Assembly: GCA_025963385.1 (NCBI GenBank)
Contig: JAOPUT010000339.1
Coordinates: 1 to 59,841, forward strand
Direction: 5' to 3'
DNA from: Mycobacterium sp.
GTDB lineage: Bacteria; Actinomycetota; Actinomycetes; Mycobacteriales; Mycobacteriaceae
DNA length: 59,841 nt
Both the position numbers and the translations under genes were made by a program. Each line of letters starts with the position of its first letter. The stretch's first letter is position 1. This document shows positions 55,597 to 59,841 of the stretch, one piece after another. The notes beneath the pieces are model-generated. The model worked only from the letters and a program-made list of their open reading frames with translations, was not told the DNA's origin and did no database searches.

Positions 55597-56055
55597 GTGC
55601 AACTCGGCGGACCTCGGACGGCAAGTGTCGCGATGGCCTGTGCGGCCTTGGTGGCTAGTGGTTGCGGCATGGGCCACGACGTCATGGCAACCATCGGGAT
55701 GCCGCCATCGGAGACCACCGCGAGGGGCACCGCGCAGACCTTCGCCGAACCGCCGGTCGCGGAGCCCGGCGAGGAACCCGAGATGGTGGTCACGCCGGGG
55801 CAGCAATCCTTCCTCGACGCACTGACCGAGGCGGGGGTGAAGCCGTCGACTGAGCTGTCCGCGTTGAGCATCGGCTCCTACGTGTGCCAGGCTCGGGCGG
55901 CCAAACAGAGCGATCAGGCGGTGTGGGACTTCGTCTTGCCGATGGTGCGCGGTGACGTCAGGGATTCATACCCGGAGTCGGCTCCGCCACCAGCGGGTCA
56001 GGTGAACTCCACGACCGCCGACTACATTCGCATCGCGACCGACACACTCTGCTAG
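55597..56055 (+). CDS. DUF732-type putative lipoprotein
   Basis: About 152 residues from GTG at 55597 ([20 protein letters not shown]). A short hydrophobic leader ends in a lipobox (LVASGC), so the mature protein may be lipid-modified at that Cys. A Pro/Glu-rich spacer follows, then a C-terminal DUF732-like domain ([20 protein letters not shown], then [20 protein letters not shown]) with a Cys pair. DUF732 proteins are widespread secreted mycobacterial proteins without known function. It is 19 bases before the culp6 start, so probably co-transcribed. Confidence 0.75.
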   Translation: MQLGGPRTASVAMACAALVASGCGMGHDVMATIGMPPSETTARGTAQTFAEPPVAEPGEEPEMVVTPGQQSFLDALTEAGVKPSTELSALSIGSYVCQARAAKQSDQAVWDFVLPMVRGDVRDSYPESAPPPAGQVNSTTADYIRIATDTLC

Positions 56056-56074
56056 CAGGAGACCACCCCACTTC

Positions 56075-57085
56075 ATGGCCAACACTCGCCGCCGCAAGCG
56101 TCATCGACTTCTCGCCCTGGTGGCGGCGGGGTCGGTGGCGGTGCTCGTCGGTCTCGTCGTCGTCGGACTCTGGATCCTCATGCGGTCCCCGGAGTCCCCA
56201 CCGAGTGCCACCCCGCCGACGGCGCAGCCGCCGACCGGGATCACGACGCCCGGCCAGAAGCCGCGCCCAGAATTCCAGGACGCCAGTTGCGCCGACGTGA
56301 TGGTGCTCTCGATCCCCGGCACCTGGGAGTCGTCACACAAACTCGATCCGGTCAACCCGACGCAGTTCCCGATCGCGCTGCTGCTCAACGTGACCAACCC
56401 GCTGCGCCAGGCGTTCGGTGACGACCGGGTCGCCGAGTACACGGTTCCGTACACCGCCCAGTTCCACAATCCGTTCGCGGCGGACAACCAGATCTCCTAC
56501 AACGACAGCCGCGCCGAGGGGACGAAGGCCGCGATCAAGGCGCTGACCGACATGAACAACCGTTGCCCGCTGACGAGTTACGTCATCGTCGGGTTCTCCC
56601 AGGGTGCCGTCATCGGTGGCGACATCGCCAGCGACATCGGCAACGGCCGCGGTCCCATCGACGCCGATCTGGTACTTGGTGTGACGTTGATCGCCGACGG
56701 CCGCAGGCAGGACGGCGTCGGCCAGGACATCGGCCCCAACCCGCAGGGCCAGGGCGCCGAGATCACCTTGCAGGAGGTGCCGACGCTGTCCGCTCTCGGT
56801 CTGACGATGACGGGTCCGCGGCCCGGCGGGTTCGGCACGCTGAACGATCGGACGAACCAGATCTGCGGGACCGGAGACCTGATCTGTTCGGCGCCGGAGG
56901 GCGCGTTCTCGATCGTGAACCTGCCGAAGACGTTGGAAACGCTCAGCGGAGGCGCGGGCCAACCGGTGCACGCCATGTACAACACCCCGGAGTTCTGGGC
57001 GCTAGACGGGAAGACGGCGACCCAGTGGACCGAAGCGTGGGCGCAGGGTCTCATCGACAACGCTCCGCATCCCAAGCACGGCTGA
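56075..57085 (+). CDS. culp6: Rv3802c-type cutinase-like hydrolase (Culp6)
   Basis: 336 residues. An N-terminal membrane anchor ([20 protein letters not shown]) precedes a Pro/Thr linker and a cutinase-fold alpha/beta hydrolase. The triad is Ser175 (VGFSQGAV), Asp268 (TGDLIC) and His299 (PVHAMYN); these numbers are the ones reported for the M. tuberculosis enzyme. It has phospholipase/thioesterase activity and is essential for mycolate metabolism near FadD32 and Pks13. The gene is in the canonical position between the MPT51 gene and fadD32. Confidence 0.94.
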   Translation: MANTRRRKRHRLLALVAAGSVAVLVGLVVVGLWILMRSPESPPSATPPTAQPPTGITTPGQKPRPEFQDASCADVMVLSIPGTWESSHKLDPVNPTQFPIALLLNVTNPLRQAFGDDRVAEYTVPYTAQFHNPFAADNQISYNDSRAEGTKAAIKALTDMNNRCPLTSYVIVGFSQGAVIGGDIASDIGNGRGPIDADLVLGVTLIADGRRQDGVGQDIGPNPQGQGAEITLQEVPTLSALGLTMTGPRPGGFGTLNDRTNQICGTGDLICSAPEGAFSIVNLPKTLETLSGGAGQPVHAMYNTPEFWALDGKTATQWTEAWAQGLIDNAPHPKHG

Positions 57086-57298
57086 GCGATCGGATTTGGC
57101 CTGTGCAGCGAGGTCACCTAACATTAAGAGAAAAGTAAGAGCGCCTGCCCGCATGACACGCCCCATACGAGACACAACCGGGGTGTCGGCGCAGCTGGTC
57201 CAAAACTGAACGAACGCTTCCCGGTACGATCTTGAGGTTTGGCCTCGCCGGGGTGCCACCGCGGTTCGCGGCGGGGGCGGCTTCGATAGAGGAGTGAT

Positions 57299-59188
57299 AT
57301 GGGATTCCACAACCCGTTCCTGAAGAACGGCCTGATTCGGTTTCCCGACAACGGCAACCTGGTCCGTCACGTCGAGAAATGGGCGAAGGTGCGAGGCGAC
57401 GCCCTCGCATACCAGTTCATCGACTTCTCCACCGAGCGCGACGGCGTGGCGCGGAATCTCAACTGGCGCGACTTCAGCGCCCGCAACAAGGCCGTCGGCG
57501 CCCGCCTGCAGCAGGTCACCCAGCCCGGTGACCGCGTCGCGATCCTCTGCCCCCAGAACCTGGACTACCTCGTCGGGTTCTTCGGCGCCCTCTACGCGGG
57601 CCGGGTCGCCGTCCCGCTGTTCGATCCCTCGGAGCCCGGACACGTCGGCCGTCTGCACGCCGTCCTCGACGACTGCCAGCCCACCGCCATCCTGACGACC
57701 ACCGACTCCGCCGAAGGCGTTCGCAAGTTCTTCCGCACCAGGCCCGCCAACCAGCGGCCCCGCGTCATCGCCGTGGACGCGGTGCCCGACGAGGTCGGCG
57801 CCACCTGGGTGCAGGAGGAGGTCACCAACGACACCGTGGCCTACCTGCAGTACACCTCCGGCTCGACCCGCGTACCGACCGGCGTGCAGATCACCCACCT
57901 GAACCTGGCCACCAACATCGTCCAGGTCATCGAGGGCATCGGCGGCGACGAGGGCGACCGCGGCGTCACCTGGCTGCCCTTCTTCCACGACATGGGTCTC
58001 ATCACCGCGATGATCTCGCCGGTCGTCGGGCACTACATCACGTTCATGACGCCTGCGGCGTTCGTGCGCAGGCCCGGCCGCTGGATCCGCGAGATGGCCC
58101 GCAAGGACGACGACACCGGCGGCGTCATCTCCGTCGCGCCGAACTTCGCGTTCGACCACGCCGCCGCCCGTGGCGTCCCCCGCGAGGGCGAGCCGCCGAT
58201 GGACCTGTCCAACGTGAAGGCGGTCCTCAACGGCAGCGAGCCCATCTCCGCGGCCACCGTGCGCCGCTTCAACGAGGCGTTCGGGCCGTTCGGCTTCTCG
58301 CCCAAGGCCATCAAGCCGTCCTACGGTCTGGCCGAGGCCACGCTGTTCGTGTCCACGACCTTGCCGGACCACGAGCCGAAGATCGTCCACGTCGACCGCG
58401 ATGAGCTCAACGCCCACCGCTTCGTCGAGGTGCCCGCCGACGCGCCGTCTGCCGTCGCCCAGGCATCAGCCGGCAAGGTCGGCGTCGCCGAGTGGGCCGT
58501 CATCGTGGACGCCGATGCGGCGACCGAGCTGCCCGACGGCCAGATCGGCGAGATCTGGATCAGCGGCCAGAACATGGGTACCGGCTACTGGGGCAAGCCC
58601 GAGGCCACCGTCGCCACGTTCCAGAACATCCTGAAGTCGCGGACCAGTCCCTCGCACGCCGAGGGCGCCACGGACGACGCGACGTGGGTCAGCACCGGTG
58701 ACTACGGCGCGTTCTACGACGGTGACCTCTACATCACCGGCCGCGTCAAGGACCTCGTGATCATCGACGGCCGCAACCACTACCCGCAGGATCTCGAGTA
58801 CTCGGCGCAGGAGGCCAGCAAGGCGCTGCGCACCGGGTTCGTCGCCGCATTCTCGGTGCCCGCCAACCAACTGCCCGACGAGGTGTTCGAGAACAGCCAC
58901 GCGGGCCTGAAGCGGGATGCCGACGACACCTCGGAGCAGCTCGTCATCGTCGCCGAACGCGCCCCTGGCGCGAACAAGATGAACCTCGATCCGGTGGCCG
59001 ACGACATCCGCGCGGCGATCGCCGTGCGGCACGGTGTCACGGTCCGTGACCTGCTGCTGACCCCGGCAGGCGCCATCCCGCGTACGTCGAGCGGCAAGAT
59101 CGGTCGCCGCGCCTGCCGCTCGGCGTACCTCGACGGCAGTCTGCGCGAAGGAAAGATCGCGAACGACTTCCCCGACCAGACGGACTGA
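57299..59188 (+). CDS. fadD32: Long-chain fatty acyl-AMP ligase FadD32
   Basis: 629 residues. It activates the meromycolate as acyl-AMP and loads it onto Pks13. The ANL-superfamily fold has the motif [20 protein letters not shown] (P-loop), then [13 protein letters not shown], the hinge aspartate region [20 protein letters not shown] and the C-terminal catalytic Lys in [13 protein letters not shown]. The family's insertion that favours AMP ligase over CoA synthetase activity is consistent with the length. The ATG at 57299 follows GAGGAG. It is upstream of pks13 by 43 bases, as in all mycobacteria. Confidence 0.97.
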   Translation: MGFHNPFLKNGLIRFPDNGNLVRHVEKWAKVRGDALAYQFIDFSTERDGVARNLNWRDFSARNKAVGARLQQVTQPGDRVAILCPQNLDYLVGFFGALYAGRVAVPLFDPSEPGHVGRLHAVLDDCQPTAILTTTDSAEGVRKFFRTRPANQRPRVIAVDAVPDEVGATWVQEEVTNDTVAYLQYTSGSTRVPTGVQITHLNLATNIVQVIEGIGGDEGDRGVTWLPFFHDMGLITAMISPVVGHYITFMTPAAFVRRPGRWIREMARKDDDTGGVISVAPNFAFDHAAARGVPREGEPPMDLSNVKAVLNGSEPISAATVRRFNEAFGPFGFSPKAIKPSYGLAEATLFVSTTLPDHEPKIVHVDRDELNAHRFVEVPADAPSAVAQASAGKVGVAEWAVIVDADAATELPDGQIGEIWISGQNMGTGYWGKPEATVATFQNILKSRTSPSHAEGATDDATWVSTGDYGAFYDGDLYITGRVKDLVIIDGRNHYPQDLEYSAQEASKALRTGFVAAFSVPANQLPDEVFENSHAGLKRDADDTSEQLVIVAERAPGANKMNLDPVADDIRAAIAVRHGVTVRDLLLTPAGAIPRTSSGKIGRRACRSAYLDGSLREGKIANDFPDQTD

Positions 59189-59231
59189 CCGTCCGCACCA
59201 GGCCGCTCGGCGGTGAAAGTGAATAGTGAAC

Positions 59232-59841
59232 ATGACTGACACCGGAAATGATTCGCTGCCTTCGGCAGCTGGAGACAATTCGCCGCCTCCGGCAGCGGAA
59301 GACAATTCGCCGCCTCCGGCAGCGGAAGACAATTCGCCGCAGCCCACCCCTGCCACCCCCGAGCAGCGACCGGCCCGCACCGACAAGTCGGTCGCCGAGC
59401 TGCGGGAGTACCTGCGCAACTGGATCGCGAACGCCACGGGGCAGCCTGCCGACGCGATCGACGAGTCCGCGCCGATGGTGGAGCTCGGCCTGTCCTCGCG
59501 CGACGCGGTCGCCATGGCCAGCGACATCGAGGATCTCACCGGTGTCACGCTGACGGCCACCGTCGCCTTCCGCCATCCGACCATCGAGTCGTTGGCGCAG
59601 GTGATCGTCGAGGGCGAGCCCGAGGAGAACGAGACCGAAGGCGACGACGAGGATTGGTCGCGTACCCGCGAGGTCGACGACATCGCGATCGTGGGCATCG
59701 GAACCCGGTTCCCCGGCGACCTGAACACCCCCGCCGAGATGTGGACGGCGCTGCTCGAAGGCCGCGACGCGATCACCGACCTGCCGGAGGGCCGCTGGGA
59801 GGAGTTCCTCGGTGAGCCGAGGATCGCCGAGCGGGTCGCCA
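59232..59841 (+). CDS. pks13: Polyketide synthase Pks13, N-terminal part
   Basis: The first ~203 residues, cut by the window end. After a variable N-terminus with a DNSPPPAAE repeat comes the first acyl carrier domain (SVAELREYLRNWIANATGQP...) with the phosphopantetheine Ser in ELGLSSRDAVAM. Then the start of the ketosynthase domain appears (DIAIVGIGTRFPGDLNTPAE). Pks13 condenses the C26 alpha-branch and meromycolate chain in the last step of mycolate assembly. The ATG at 59232 lies 43 bases after fadD32. Confidence 0.95.
   Translation, partial: MTDTGNDSLPSAAGDNSPPPAAEDNSPPPAAEDNSPQPTPATPEQRPARTDKSVAELREYLRNWIANATGQPADAIDESAPMVELGLSSRDAVAMASDIEDLTGVTLTATVAFRHPTIESLAQVIVEGEPEENETEGDDEDWSRTREVDDIAIVGIGTRFPGDLNTPAEMWTALLEGRDAITDLPEGRWEEFLGEPRIAERVA
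59274..59340 (+). repeat. 27-base tandem repeat in the pks13 N-terminus
   Basis: Two full copies of a 27-base unit (59274-59300, 59301-59327) encode DNSPPPAAE, followed by a partial third copy (59328-59340). The frame is preserved, extending a flexible Pro/Ala/Asp-rich leader before the acyl carrier domain. Confidence 0.85.

Noticed and set aside
57153..57209. Short ATG frame (18 codons) in the fadD32 leader
   Set aside because: No ribosome site and no conserved feature; too short to support.

Overview
The window is high-GC actinobacterial DNA and is almost certainly from a Mycolicibacterium (rapid-growing Mycobacterium) chromosome. Diagnostic genes are ethA/ethR, espR, erp, glf, glfT2, ubiA, aftB, three antigen-85 family genes, the Rv3802c-type hydrolase, fadD32 and pks13. 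As I recall the M. tuberculosis H37Rv map, the backbone follows Rv3859c to Rv3800c in the same order but flipped in orientation, with lineage-specific insertions and losses. Locus names below are from memory of that map; no search was run.

Layout. 1-4359: 3' part of gltB, gltD, a tiny ORF and a terminator (glutamate synthase). 4435-9745: an accessory sugar-phosphate cluster (DMT transporter, BadF-type sugar kinase, SIS isomerase/deaminase, GatZ/KbaZ protein) divergent from a DeoR regulator, with a perfect 9-3-9 inverted repeat between them. 9742-16345: an F420-type oxidoreductase, a MDMPI-like protein, a PHP-domain protein, a DinB polymerase with a LexA-type SOS box, ethR/ethA with twin operators, and rraA. 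16359-20192: an H-NS-like membrane protein, then a tightly overlapping copper-type operon (CopD, CopC, YcnI and a His-containing membrane protein that seems to start at CTG). 20423-23726: a Pro-rich secreted protein, an ImmA/IrrE metallopeptidase, a MAB_1171c-like membrane protein and convergent espR. 24258-25918: an Rv3847-like gene, then a nickel superoxide dismutase (sodN) with its S26 maturation peptidase in the slot where M. tuberculosis carries sodA. 26281-32160: rhodanese, DUF4328 protein, glpQ1, ferritin bfrB, then an LCP ligase, a CPBP protein and an Rv3839-like gene behind an IdeR-like box. 32238-42574: pheA, a phosphatase, small metal-binding proteins, the septum-formation protein, serS, an MBL/Rieske protein, a remnant of an aminoglycoside phosphotransferase gene, two PlsC acyltransferases and a HAD phosphatase. 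42582-59841: the cell-envelope locus, running from a PGRP amidase and Erp through galactan, arabinan and mycolate assembly to the beginning of pks13.

How the genes work together. Glf makes UDP-galactofuranose and GlfT2 polymerises it. UbiA and the PAP2 phosphatase make decaprenyl-phosphoryl-arabinose precursors, and AftB adds terminal arabinose. The Ag85 enzymes put mycolates on arabinan and trehalose. FadD32 and Pks13 make the mycolate, with the Rv3802c-type enzyme between them. The less conserved parts (sugar cluster, copper operon, ImmA pair, sodN/sodX) hold most of the unusual observations. I see no tRNA or rRNA genes, CRISPR arrays, prophage or insertion sequences.
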